Positions 55,213 through 64,000 of a stretch of DNA of 64,000 bases are shown piece by piece. A program made the position numbers and the translations under genes. Below the pieces are notes generated by a model, which saw nothing but the letters and a program-made list of their open reading frames with translations, was not told the DNA's origin and did not search any database. Position 1 is the stretch's first letter. Every line of letters begins with the position of its first letter. The DNA is from Nostoc sp. XA010 (GTDB lineage: Bacteria > Cyanobacteriota > Cyanobacteriia > Cyanobacteriales > Nostocaceae), in NCBI RefSeq assembly GCF_020829625.1, contig NZ_JAIVFX010000006.1:186001-250000 (forward strand), written 5' to 3'.

Positions 55213-56262
55213 ATGACAACCGTTTTAGCAATAGAAACCAGTTGTGATGAAACAGCAGTCGCAATTGTTAACAATCGTAAAGTTTGTAGCAGTATTGTAG
55301 CCTCGCAAATTCTAGTCCATCAGCAGTATGGCGGGGTAGTACCAGAAGTAGCGTCTCGTGAACACTTGGAAACGATAAATGTTGCGATCGCACAAGCCTT
55401 AGAGCAAGCCCAACTAGATTGGGAGAAAATTGACGCAATTGCCGCCACTTCTGCCCCTGGACTCGTAGGAGCGCTGTTGGTGGGGTTAACTGCTGCCAAA
55501 ACCTTGGCAATGGTACACAACAAACCATTTTTGGGAGTTCATCACCTTGAAGGTCACATTTACGCAACTTATTTGAGCGAACCAAGTTTAAATCCCCCTT
55601 TCTTGAGTTTATTAGTTTCTGGCGGACATACAAGCTTGATTTTTGTCAAAGATTGTGGTATATACGAAACTCTGGGACAAACTCGTGATGATGCTGCCGG
55701 TGAAGCCTTTGATAAAGTGGCGCGATTGTTAAAGTTGGGTTATCCGGGTGGCCCAATAATTGACAAGTTAGCACAACAGGGGAATCCCCAAGCCTTTGCT
55801 CTACCCGAAGGAAAAGTTTCTTTACCTGGTGGGGGGTTCCATCGTTATGATGCGAGTTTTAGTGGATTAAAAACGGCTGTATTGCGTTTAGTGCAGCAGT
55901 TAGAGAAAGATGGTAGACAAGTACCAGTGGCAGATGTAGCAGCTAGCTTTCAGGAAACCGTCGCGCGATCGCTAACTAAAAGAGCGATCGCCTGTGCCCT
56001 AGACTATGGTCTAGACACAATTGCAATTGGTGGCGGTGTAGCAGCCAATAGCGGCTTGAGAAAAAACCTCCAAGCCGCCGCCGTTGAACATAACCTACGC
56101 GTCCTATTCCCACCTCTAAAATTCTGTACCGATAACGCCGCCATGATTGGCTGTGCCGCCGCCGAACATCTATCTCGTGGTCATACATCCCCCCTCACGC
56201 TAGGCGTTGAGTCTAGGTTAGCCCTTACCCAGGTGATGAAGTTGTATCAACCTATTGAGTAG
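55213..56262 (+). CDS. tsaD: tRNA N6-adenosine threonylcarbamoyltransferase TsaD
   Basis: This 349-residue TsaD (Kae1/YgjD family) transfers the threonylcarbamoyl group to A37 of ANN-decoding tRNAs. It has the ASKHA fold motifs: [14 protein letters not shown] at the start, metal-binding HHLEGHIYA (about 111-119), SGGHTSLI, and [11 protein letters not shown]. The ATG at 55213 is the only start fitting the family, yet it is preceded by heptamer repeats with no purine-rich site. The partner-pathway enzyme TsaC (threonylcarbamoyl-AMP synthase) is also in this window at 61944-62543. Confidence 0.97.
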   Translation: MTTVLAIETSCDETAVAIVNNRKVCSSIVASQILVHQQYGGVVPEVASREHLETINVAIAQALEQAQLDWEKIDAIAATSAPGLVGALLVGLTAAKTLAMVHNKPFLGVHHLEGHIYATYLSEPSLNPPFLSLLVSGGHTSLIFVKDCGIYETLGQTRDDAAGEAFDKVARLLKLGYPGGPIIDKLAQQGNPQAFALPEGKVSLPGGGFHRYDASFSGLKTAVLRLVQQLEKDGRQVPVADVAASFQETVARSLTKRAIACALDYGLDTIAIGGGVAANSGLRKNLQAAAVEHNLRVLFPPLKFCTDNAAMIGCAAAEHLSRGHTSPLTLGVESRLALTQVMKLYQPIE

Positions 56263-56325
56263 TCATTAGTCATTTGTCATTTGTCAGGAGAGAAGAACTT
56301 TCTGTTTGATCCAATGCCCCATGCC

Positions 56326-57243
56326 CTATGCCCTATAATTATTGACTATTGCTCGGATGTGATCAGCCACTGCATCGGGCTGTTCCAACATAGCCAGGTG
56401 TCCGCAATCAGGAATTTCCAGAACATTGTCACCACAATATTGGAACAGTCTGTGAAAGCTAGCTAAATGGCGCACATACTTGGGTTCCATAACCTTATCT
56501 TCGGCACCAGCCAAAAAATAAACTGGCTGCTTCAATTGGGATACTAGTTCAGGTAAACGATTGATTTCTTCTTCGGTTGTAGAGTCTAACAGACTTCCCA
56601 GAGCCGCTTCTGGGTCAGCCACAACAAAATCTATTACCCGTTGACGTGCCCAATGGCGCCCCAAAGGACGAGCGACACTGGCTCTGGTAAACAGCAAATC
56701 AATCAAAGGTACTTGGGATAGCCAGCGCGGGCGGATTTGCAAAAATTTCTGACCCGCCGAGCGAAACTGCTCAAAGGCTTCTTTGAGGTAAATACCACCG
56801 CCAGCGTTGATACAGATCACTCCCTTAACACACTCAGGTACTTGATCTGCTCCCCAAAGAGCGATCGTGCCTCCCAAAGAGTGACCAATGAGCCAAGCAC
56901 TCTTAATATTCAATTGTTTCAGGAGAATTGCTAAATCCTGAGCATAGGCAACAGGAGTATAAAGAGAATCGATTGTTGAGCCAAGCGCACTACTGGAGAT
57001 GGGCGTTAGGCTCAAAGACATTTCTGCCCGACTAAAATCGGTTTTTACCTGACACTGGGATTCACCAAAACCCCGCAAATCATAGGAAAGGCACTGCAAA
57101 TCATCTGATAGGCGGGAAATCACAGGTTGCCAATATCCACGGCTATTGAGCCAACCGTGGATAAATACTAAAGCATCGGGGCAGGAAGTGGGAGCCGTTA
57201 GCTCGTATGCGTGTGGAACGCCCAAGATTTCGATAGTTGCCAT
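56326..57243 (-). CDS. Alpha/beta hydrolase
   Basis: This 305-residue alpha/beta hydrolase has the oxyanion segment HGWLNSRGYW (about 30-39), the nucleophile elbow GHSLGGT (Ser about 121), and a catalytic His in CGHLAMLE near the C terminus (about 286). Substrate is unknown. It is cytosolic by prediction. The open frame and ATG at 57243 fit. GTCATT heptamers lie just after the tsaD stop (56263-56288), between the convergent genes. Confidence 0.9.
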   Translation of the reverse strand: MATIEILGVPHAYELTAPTSCPDALVFIHGWLNSRGYWQPVISRLSDDLQCLSYDLRGFGESQCQVKTDFSRAEMSLSLTPISSSALGSTIDSLYTPVAYAQDLAILLKQLNIKSAWLIGHSLGGTIALWGADQVPECVKGVICINAGGGIYLKEAFEQFRSAGQKFLQIRPRWLSQVPLIDLLFTRASVARPLGRHWARQRVIDFVVADPEAALGSLLDSTTEEEINRLPELVSQLKQPVYFLAGAEDKVMEPKYVRHLASFHRLFQYCGDNVLEIPDCGHLAMLEQPDAVADHIRAIVNNYRA

Positions 57244-57302
57244 ACTTATATCGTACCCCTAAGGGCGGGTGCGACTAAATACGGAGTGTGAAGAGTTAGA
57301 AA

Positions 57303-57328
57303 TAGAGAGGCGATTAATCGCCTCTCTA
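57303..57328. repeat. 26-bp palindrome with GCGATTAATCGC core
   Basis: TAGAGAGGCGATT followed by AATCGCCTCTCTA is a perfect palindrome. The same core occurs at 23360-23379, 29191-29202 and about 61904-61923. Confidence 0.75.
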
Positions 57329-57374
57329 CAGGAGTTGTTAATTTTTAACTCATAATTCCTAACTCATAACTTTT

Positions 57375-58094
57375 TCATTTATCCAGCAACCTCTGTCGCA
57401 CCCCTTCAGCAATTTTGTGACCCAAATATTCAGGAATAAGGCTTTCATTCGGCCCCAACAAGTAGAGAATTAGCCGTGTACGTCCGCGCCAAACCAGTAA
57501 ATTTGCATTGACTACCAGCAGGTCTTCCTGCCAGATGGCGTACATCACTTTGTAGAATAATCCTGGTTGATTATCGGCTTCAATCATTAGGGCAGGGAGA
57601 TGAAAGACCGGATCGACATAGAACTCAGTTTGTACTTGCTCTAAGCCAGTATCAAGATTGAATTCTACTGCCAGCATCTCTTCTACCTCAAACCGACCTC
57701 CTAAAGCTTCACGAATAGCACGACAGACATTTTCTGCGGTTTTCTCGGTTAAGGCTTTACTACCACGAGACACCAACAGTTTAATAAAAACTAACATTGG
57801 CGGACGGATCTGACCGTATAGACTCAGACCGTGAATAGTCAACCCATAAGCTGCTAGTACACCAAAAATATCGCTGAGAAGAAAAGACTGGTTACGGTAA
57901 GCAAAATGCAGGGCACTTTTGCTACCTTCAGGTTTCAGTTCAATAACAGCGCGTCTAGTTTTATAGAGACGGTAGGCTAGCCGCAAATTTTGCAGTTGAA
58001 TCTCACTGCTGACGAATTGCTCATAAAACTGAGGAAACGCTCGGTTAAAGCGTTTTAGGAGTTCCAGTGTCGAAGATTTTAAACCAGAAGCCAT
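57375..58094 (-). CDS. ACT-domain protein (GlnD-like C-terminal fragment)
   Basis: This 239-residue protein contains two ACT-like segments, near 70-115 (QSFLLSDIFGVLAAYGLTIH) and 165-230 (ALMIEADNQPGLFYKVMYAI), resembling the ACT end of PII uridylyltransferases but without nucleotidyltransferase or HD domains. ACT domains bind amino acids or small ligands. It looks conserved in cyanobacteria; function unknown. It is cytosolic. Start ATG at 58094. Confidence 0.8.
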   Translation of the reverse strand: MASGLKSSTLELLKRFNRAFPQFYEQFVSSEIQLQNLRLAYRLYKTRRAVIELKPEGSKSALHFAYRNQSFLLSDIFGVLAAYGLTIHGLSLYGQIRPPMLVFIKLLVSRGSKALTEKTAENVCRAIREALGGRFEVEEMLAVEFNLDTGLEQVQTEFYVDPVFHLPALMIEADNQPGLFYKVMYAIWQEDLLVVNANLLVWRGRTRLILYLLGPNESLIPEYLGHKIAEGVRQRLLDK

Positions 58095-59066
<972 letters not shown>

Positions 59067-59364
59067 CACTTAATCAAAATTAAACCCGATTTACACAAGA
59101 AAATCAGGTAAAATAGCGAAAATCTATTATTTTGATGTGGTTTTGGTTTTTTTCTGCCGACGAAGGCGCAAGTACATATCTTGTAAAACTAAGTCGGCAA
59201 AAAACCTTTATCAGTGGAAAAATGTAATCTATCTTGTCTTTGGCAAAGGATAAAAAAGATTAGGCATAAGCGGTCTGATGTGATATAGTTATCTTAATGC
59301 TTTTGGTAAAGCGCGATCGCTTTGATCGAATAAAACCAAACCAGAAAAAGCAGATAAGTCTAAA

Positions 59365-59438
59365 CGGGATGTAGCGCAGCTTGGTAGCGCGCCTGCTTTG
59401 GGAGCAGGATGCCGCAGGTTCAAATCCTGTCATCCCGA
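59365..59438 (+). tRNA. tRNA-Pro (TGG)
   Basis: The 74-nt cloverleaf is complete: acceptor stem CGGGATG/CATCCCG, D arm GCGC...GCGC, anticodon stem CCTGC/GCAGG with loop TTTGGGA (anticodon TGG at 59399-59401) and T arm GCAGG-TTCAAAT-CCTGT. The discriminator is A. The CCA end is not encoded. Anticodon TGG reads proline CCA and, by wobble, other CCN codons. Confidence 0.97.
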
Positions 59439-60129
59439 TTTTGAAATAATTAATATCTTTAACAGCTAAGGTGGATTGTCTAAAGCTGTCCTGCTAAGAT
59501 GTGCAATTAAATTGTAAATTTTTTCCGATAAGAACAAATTGCCTGTTATAGTGTTGAGTTATGTATTGAAGCCTAACAGGCAAATTTCGCTTTTAAGCAG
59601 TAAGATATTCCTGACACTAAGCTTTGTATAGATTTTAGAAGATATTAAAGCAAGCGGGATGGAACGATTGATTAAGTAATAGCGTCACCCCATATTAGCG
59701 AAAGCCAGATAAAATGGCATTTATCAGATCCAAGGTCGAATACAGAGAGACTTTTGACTGTTTAAGAAGACATATAATAGGCATCTACAGCATTTCGTGG
59801 TGAAGAACAAAACGAAATCGAGAAAAACACAACTTTCGCCCAGTCGATTTTTCAAAACGCTATTATGGCAACCCTAAATAGTTGCGGAATATTGGATTTT
59901 GACCGTTGATCCTCCGGGTGACGCTCCTGCGTCGCTAACGCTGCGCTAACGGCAGTCCCTCTTTGTTGGAACAACAAGATCGGGCTGCCTCACACTTAAC
60001 ACTTAACCTCAACGCGCACAATGAATTTTTCACAATTGAAATAGATTGCTATATAACTAAAGCTAGTTGGTGCTGTGCAATATCCAACCATTTGTTTAAT
60101 TAATTGGACTATTAATACGAGGAGCAATC
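59439..60129. other. Intergenic region with a dispersed repeat
   Basis: These 691 bases after the tRNA contain a GACGCTCCTGCGTCGCTAAC segment with CGCTGCGCTAACGG (about 59920-59952), like those at 4380 and 51320, and AT-rich DNA. No gene or further tRNA is seen; the 3' part presumably holds the promoter of the Tic22-prmC unit. Confidence 0.45.
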
Positions 60130-60948
60130 ATGAAATCATTTATTCGCTTGGGCGCAACATTGGGTATAGCTGGCACTGTATTTTTAACAGGGCTTTCAGG
60201 AATAGGCAATTTACCAGGAATAGGCAATCAAGAGGCGATCGCATTACCACAAGATCAGGTAGTGAAAAAGCTCCAAGAAGTACCTGTATTCACGCTCACC
60301 AATCCTAAAGGCGAATTCGTAGTCCTTTCAAGGAACAACGCGTCCAAGCCAGTGTCGCAAGTGGGATTTTTTATTAGCAAGCTAGATGCTCAAAAATTCC
60401 TTGACAATCGGCTTAAGAAAGAAAACCCCCAGTTGGCAAGCACACTACAGGTAAGACCTTTGTCGTTGGCAGACTACTATAAAATAGTCCAAGAAAGCAA
60501 AAAGAAATCAGACTCTGTAATTTATACTTTAGTACCGACGCAAGCACAGGTAGCTTCGGCAACAAGTATGCTGAATCAAAATGGTAAAAAAGGGGAGCAA
60601 TTTAATGGTATTCCCTTATTTGTACCTAAATTTAAGAAAGATAATAGCTATTTGACGATTCCCGTCCCCAACGGTAAAGAGCGGTATATCCCTTTCTTTT
60701 TTGAGAAAGAGCAAGCAACGGCTCTGTTAGACGAATTCAAAAAAGCCGTGCCAAAGGAAGGAGCCAACACTGAAATTCAGGTGGTGGATTTGTACGGTGT
60801 TATGGAAGCTCTCAATAGCAGTACCGACCCTAGCATAAATAAAATTGTTCTCTATCCATCGCGGGAGTCGATCAATTTTATTCGCTCGCTTGCACCGAAT
60901 AAAGCTCCAGCTGCCAAGCCTGCTGCTGCGCCCATTCGGAAAAAATAA
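60130..60948 (+). CDS. Tic22-family protein
   Basis: This 272-residue protein has a signal sequence (about 1-38, ending AIALPQ) and the Tic22 domain (LQEVPVFTLTNPKGEFVVLS, VGFFISKLDAQKFLDN, VPNGKERYIPFFFEKEQA). Cyanobacterial Tic22 is a periplasmic or thylakoid-lumen chaperone needed for outer membrane biogenesis; chloroplast Tic22 works in protein import. The C terminus is Ala/Pro-rich (AAKPAAAPIRKK). GAGGAG lies 5 nt before the ATG. prmC begins 25 bp after the stop. Confidence 0.93.
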   Translation: MKSFIRLGATLGIAGTVFLTGLSGIGNLPGIGNQEAIALPQDQVVKKLQEVPVFTLTNPKGEFVVLSRNNASKPVSQVGFFISKLDAQKFLDNRLKKENPQLASTLQVRPLSLADYYKIVQESKKKSDSVIYTLVPTQAQVASATSMLNQNGKKGEQFNGIPLFVPKFKKDNSYLTIPVPNGKERYIPFFFEKEQATALLDEFKKAVPKEGANTEIQVVDLYGVMEALNSSTDPSINKIVLYPSRESINFIRSLAPNKAPAAKPAAAPIRKK

Positions 60949-60973
60949 TGGTTATGCACTCCAAAGTTGAGGC

Positions 60974-61861
60974 ATGGGGGAGAAACATCTGATATCTGGT
61001 TTACAACTTTGGCAGTGGCGCAATACTGCTCTCCAAGCAGCGATCGCCACTCATGTCCCGCCTGCCGAGGTAGATTGGCTGCTATTAGAAGTTGCTGGGT
61101 TAGACCGCTTGGCACTGCGTTTGGAGTCCTTTAAAAACTGGCCGCAAATTCAGCTGCAATTGCCTCTAGAAGAGTTAGATCGTTTGTGGCAGAGGCGATT
61201 AAATGACCGCTTACCAGTGCAGTATATTGCCGGAGTTACACCTTGGCGTAACTTTCAAATTGCAGTGTCAAGTGCGGTTTTGATTCCCAGACCAGAGACA
61301 GAATTCTTAATTGATTTAGCTTTAGCATCTGCCAGTAATGCTTCAGGAAACTGGGCTGATTTAGGCACTGGGAGTGGAGCGATCGCTTTGGGATTAGCAG
61401 ATACCTTGCCAAAAGCAACAATTCATGGTGTTGATTACAGTCTTGAAGCTTTGGCGATCGCCCAAACCAACGCCCGTAATTTAGGTTTTGCTGACCGGAT
61501 TAAATTTTATCAAGGTTCCTGGTGGGAGCCACTGACATTTCTCAAAGGTCAGTTCAGTGGTATGGTGTCGAATCCCCCTTACATACCCACCAGTACCTTA
61601 CCTACCCTGCAACCAGAAGTAGTTAACCATGAACCACATCTAGCTTTGGATGGTGGCACTGATGGCTTAGATTGCATTCGCCATTTGATAGAAATTTCTC
61701 CCAGCTATTTGCAACCTGGTGGCGTGTGGTTAATTGAGATGATGGCAGGACAGGCGGATGCAGTGCGAGAACTTTTACAAAATCAAGGTAGCTATTGTAA
61801 AATTCAAATTCACGCTGATTTAGCTGGAATTGAACGCTTTGCTGTAGCTTATAAAAGTTAG
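60974..61861 (+). CDS. prmC: Peptide chain release factor N5-glutamine methyltransferase PrmC
   Basis: This 295-residue enzyme methylates the GGQ glutamine of release factors RF1/RF2. It has an N-terminal helical domain (about 1-85), motif I ADLGTGSGAIALGLA, and the catalytic NPPY motif (MVSNPPYIP) with GLDCIRHLIE after it. It lies 25 bp downstream of the Tic22 gene and upstream of tsaC on the same strand, a pairing of prmC with tsaC/sua5 that is common in bacteria. Confidence 0.95.
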   Translation: MGEKHLISGLQLWQWRNTALQAAIATHVPPAEVDWLLLEVAGLDRLALRLESFKNWPQIQLQLPLEELDRLWQRRLNDRLPVQYIAGVTPWRNFQIAVSSAVLIPRPETEFLIDLALASASNASGNWADLGTGSGAIALGLADTLPKATIHGVDYSLEALAIAQTNARNLGFADRIKFYQGSWWEPLTFLKGQFSGMVSNPPYIPTSTLPTLQPEVVNHEPHLALDGGTDGLDCIRHLIEISPSYLQPGGVWLIEMMAGQADAVRELLQNQGSYCKIQIHADLAGIERFAVAYKS

Positions 61862-61943
61862 GAGTGATGAGTTATGACAATTGCTCACTCCTAACTCCTG
61901 TACAGACGCGATTAATCGCATCTCTACTCCTAACTTTGTAAAC

Positions 61944-62543
61944 ATGACACAAGTTTCTCTAACAAATCTCATAACTGGCGCACGCGCTGGGCTTTTGGTG
62001 AGTTTTCCCACGGATACTGTTCCTGCGCTTGCAGCTGTACCAGAAAAAGCAGCATTAATTTTTGCGGCGAAGCAACGCAGTCAAGACAAACCTTTGATTT
62101 TGATGGCTGCTAGTGCTGAAAATTTGTGGCTGTATGTTAAAGGTGATGAGAACGAGTATAAAGTTTGGCAAGAACTAGCAGATAAATATTGGCCAGGAGG
62201 ACTGACATTAGTTTTACCAGCAAGCGATCGCGTGCCAAAAGTTATGAACCCTATCGATCCAACGACAATTGGTATTCGAGTCCCAAACAGTGCGATCGCT
62301 CAAAATATTTTGGCGCAAACAGGCCCACTTGCTACTACTAGCGCGAATTTTTCTGGTCAACCGCCTTTACAAACGATGACAGAAATTGAGGTTCAGTTTC
62401 CCAAGGTTCTGACTCTAGAATACCAGGGTGAAATATCAGGCGTGGGTATACCTTCCACCGTTGCTAAATGGACAGGAATAAATTGGCAGATTTTGCGGCA
62501 AGGTGCAATAAAGTTAGATATTTCCAGTGATAACCAAATATAG
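61944..62543 (+). CDS. tsaC: L-threonylcarbamoyladenylate synthase (TsaC/Sua5)
   Basis: This 199-residue YrdC-domain enzyme makes threonylcarbamoyl-AMP from Thr, bicarbonate and ATP for t6A synthesis. Motifs: SFPTDTVPALAA, FAAKQRSQDKPLILMA, KYWPGGLTLVLPAS and LATTSANFSGQPP. The frame opens at a TTG at 61881, but the extra 21 codons are heptamer and GCGATTAATCGC repeat DNA; the ATG at 61944 (MTQVSLTNLI) is the real start. It follows prmC by 82 bp and supplies the substrate used by TsaD at 55213. Confidence 0.94.
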   Translation: MTQVSLTNLITGARAGLLVSFPTDTVPALAAVPEKAALIFAAKQRSQDKPLILMAASAENLWLYVKGDENEYKVWQELADKYWPGGLTLVLPASDRVPKVMNPIDPTTIGIRVPNSAIAQNILAQTGPLATTSANFSGQPPLQTMTEIEVQFPKVLTLEYQGEISGVGIPSTVAKWTGINWQILRQGAIKLDISSDNQI

Positions 62544-62641
62544 GTCGCTATAATGTTGTCTTCCTGGTTTTAACAACAGAGAAATCTGGAACTTTAGTTT
62601 GCGCTGTTGTGGTCAATTAACAAGTTAATAATTGCCAAATT

Positions 62642-63559
62642 ATGAATTGGAGCAACTGGATATATCTAGGAGCAGGAATAGCACTAGGTGTGATTTTCCG
62701 TCAGTTATTTGTGCGATCGCCTAATGCATCTAGCTCATCCCCAGTAGCGCCATTAGATCAACAGGATATGCCACCAATATCGCAACAGCTACAGCAAACG
62801 CAGCTGGCATACCTTATGGCAAGGGAAATGAGCCAGTTTAAAGCTGGTTTTTTGGCGCGGACTACCCATGAATTGCGATCGCCCCTCAGTGGTCTGATCG
62901 GCTTACATCAGTTAATTTTGTCGGATCTGTGTGAAGATCCGGCTGAAGAGCGAGAGTTTATTGCCCAAGCTTACGAGCGAACGCTGAAGCTACTCAAGTT
63001 GATGGATGAAATTCTCAGCGTTGCTAGAACTGAACACGGTACTAATAAATTAGATATTCAGCCTAGACCATTAGCCCAAGTTTTGGAGGAAGTTCATAAA
63101 TTAACTTATATGCTGGCGGCCAATCGTAATCTTCCCTTGCAATTTTTACCCGCCGACCCAGAAATTTATGTTTTGACAGATTACCTCTGGCTCCGCCAAA
63201 TACTGATAAGTTTAATAGATACTGCCATTACTCAAATGGAGGAAGGCAGCATCTGTATTTCCAGCAGCACAGTACCTACAAGTGATTTTGTAAACATTTG
63301 GTTGGATGTACCAACCCATGCCATACCCTGGAGCGAACCGATTGATTTAATTAAATCTGAAGATCAGCCACCCGGTATTGACCAAGAAAACGCTGCTCTT
63401 TCACCAGGAATGAGGCTATTAATCAATCAAACTCTGCTGGAAGTTATGGGAGGAAAGTTAGAAATCCTGCCCTCGAACATTGCGAAGGAACCACATCAGG
63501 AGATTAGCAGATTACAAATCTCTATCCCCCTAGTGATTCCTGAAACTGAACTTCCGTAG
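62642..63559 (+). CDS. Histidine kinase with degenerate ATP-binding domain
   Basis: This 305-residue protein has one N-terminal transmembrane helix (about 5-22) and a HisKA dimerisation domain with H76 in FLARTTHELRSPLSGLIGLH. The ATPase region (about 175-300) is recognisable by LTDYLWLRQILISLIDTA and LLINQTLLEVMGGKLEI, but the N-box Asn residues are replaced (S190, T194) and the DxGxG box is gone. It may bind no ATP and act as a phosphotransfer or sensor partner, or as a pseudokinase. No response regulator is adjacent. Its end overlaps the convergent GNAT gene by 38 bp. Confidence 0.85.
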   Translation: MNWSNWIYLGAGIALGVIFRQLFVRSPNASSSSPVAPLDQQDMPPISQQLQQTQLAYLMAREMSQFKAGFLARTTHELRSPLSGLIGLHQLILSDLCEDPAEEREFIAQAYERTLKLLKLMDEILSVARTEHGTNKLDIQPRPLAQVLEEVHKLTYMLAANRNLPLQFLPADPEIYVLTDYLWLRQILISLIDTAITQMEEGSICISSSTVPTSDFVNIWLDVPTHAIPWSEPIDLIKSEDQPPGIDQENAALSPGMRLLINQTLLEVMGGKLEILPSNIAKEPHQEISRLQISIPLVIPETELP

Positions 63560-64000
63560 CAGGAACGAAAGCAAGGTTAGGTTGGTTGTGTAACACCATC
63601 GTAGTGGTGGTATTGGGTTGAAAACCAATCTTTTCGTAGAAACCCTGCTGGTGAGTAGTCATCAGGTAAACGCGCTCAACCGACCTCATGCGGGGATGAC
63701 TCAAAACGGTTTCTAGTAACTTGCTTCCCAGCCCACTACTTTGATACTCTGGATGAATCACAACATCCCAAATTGTGGCGCGATATATGCCATCAGATGT
63801 TGCTCTAGCAAAGCCAATTAGTCGATCGCGATCGCAGACAAAAATCACTGGCTCACTGTTAGCAATAGCTATACCTAAATCTTCAATACTGCGACCTTTT
63901 GCCCAGAAAGCTGAAACATTTAACAGTTCTTGAAGTTGGTAAAGGTCAATTTCAGACTTGCGTTCGCCTTTGGCGCAGCGCAGCTGTTCGCTAAATTGAA
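63522..64000 (-). CDS. GNAT acetyltransferase, partial (runs off the window)
   Basis: The frame is open from the right edge to the stop at 63522, so the gene begins beyond 64000; 159 codons are visible. It has the GNAT motif [39 protein letters not shown] and FYEKIGFQPN, very like the gene at 58515-59066, so the two are paralogues. The first visible residues (EQLRCAKGERKSE) are encoded by a repeat-like GCGAACAGCTGCGCTGCGCC segment. A GTG at 63848 is a false internal start. It converges on and overlaps the histidine kinase by 38 bp. Confidence 0.85.
   Translation of the reverse strand, partial: QFSEQLRCAKGERKSEIDLYQLQELLNVSAFWAKGRSIEDLGIAIANSEPVIFVCDRDRLIGFARATSDGIYRATIWDVVIHPEYQSSGLGSKLLETVLSHPRMRSVERVYLMTTHQQGFYEKIGFQPNTTTTMVLHNQPNLAFVPATEVQFQESLGG

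Overview
The window is chromosomal DNA of a filamentous, Nostoc/Anabaena-type (Nostocales) cyanobacterium. The evidence is photosystem I genes (psaF, psaJ, psaL), a cyanobacterial RNase E ending in the RRRRRRSSA peptide, a 1564-residue ferredoxin-type glutamate synthase, Tic22, several families known mainly from cyanobacteria (DUF1830, DUF1825, DUF1997, DUF4079), abundant GCGATCGC (HIP1) octamers (for example 8239-8246, 38099-38106, 43263-43270) and many 7-bp tandem repeats (STRR type: ACTCCCC/GGGGAGT, GTCATTA, TAATTCG). I see no phage, IS transposase, CRISPR array or rRNA operon; this is core chromosome with much small-repeat insertion between genes.

Layout. 1-5.5 kb: bolA-grxD, a small conserved protein, an OmpR-type response regulator, a lone ABC ATPase, two membrane proteins and a DUF1830 protein. 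6-10.6 kb: a B12-binding radical SAM protein of the photosystem II high-light family, then a DICT-domain protein with a degenerate HD-GYP-like C terminus overlapping by 4 bp a pentapeptide-repeat protein, then a decayed stretch and an orphan gene. 10.7-16.6 kb: CPBP protease and clpS, small proteins, a STAS protein, a large TIGR03960-type radical SAM protein. 16.6-24 kb: rne-rnhB with a long leader, DUF1997, a methyltransferase, pheA, a Lon N-terminal-domain protein. 24-30 kb: the str operon rpsL-rpsG-fusA-tuf-rpsJ on the minus strand, preceded by an IscA/HesB-type protein. 30-34 kb: a cupin and an exported phosphodiester glycosidase-like protein. 34-39 kb: glsF/gltB. 39-43 kb: a methyltransferase, a polysaccharide deacetylase, and gene-poor DNA with MITE-like elements. 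43-52 kb: lepB, HhH and TM2 proteins, a J-domain/TPR protein, DUF1825, a class A PBP, tyrS-pyrF-secreted protein, DUF29. 52-55 kb: remA-like gene plus gmk, then psaF-psaJ-psaL. 55-64 kb: tsaD, an alpha/beta hydrolase, an ACT protein, GNAT, tRNA-Pro(TGG), Tic22-prmC-tsaC, a degenerate histidine kinase and a second GNAT cut by the right edge.

The genes are mostly housekeeping: translation (str operon, tyrS, prmC, tsaC and tsaD for t6A, tRNA-Pro), RNA turnover, Fe-S handling (BolA, CGFS glutaredoxin, IscA-like), ammonium assimilation, photosystem I, envelope and secretion. The most unusual feature is how far short tandem heptamers and palindromes shape the genes. Nine heptamers (63 nt) lie in frame inside the TIGR03960 gene, GTCATT heptamers sit in frame inside glutamate synthase, six heptamers abut the tsaD start codon, the pyrF start codon lies in a heptamer tract, and a 46-bp palindrome gives RNase HII and a convergent DUF1997 protein the same last five residues.
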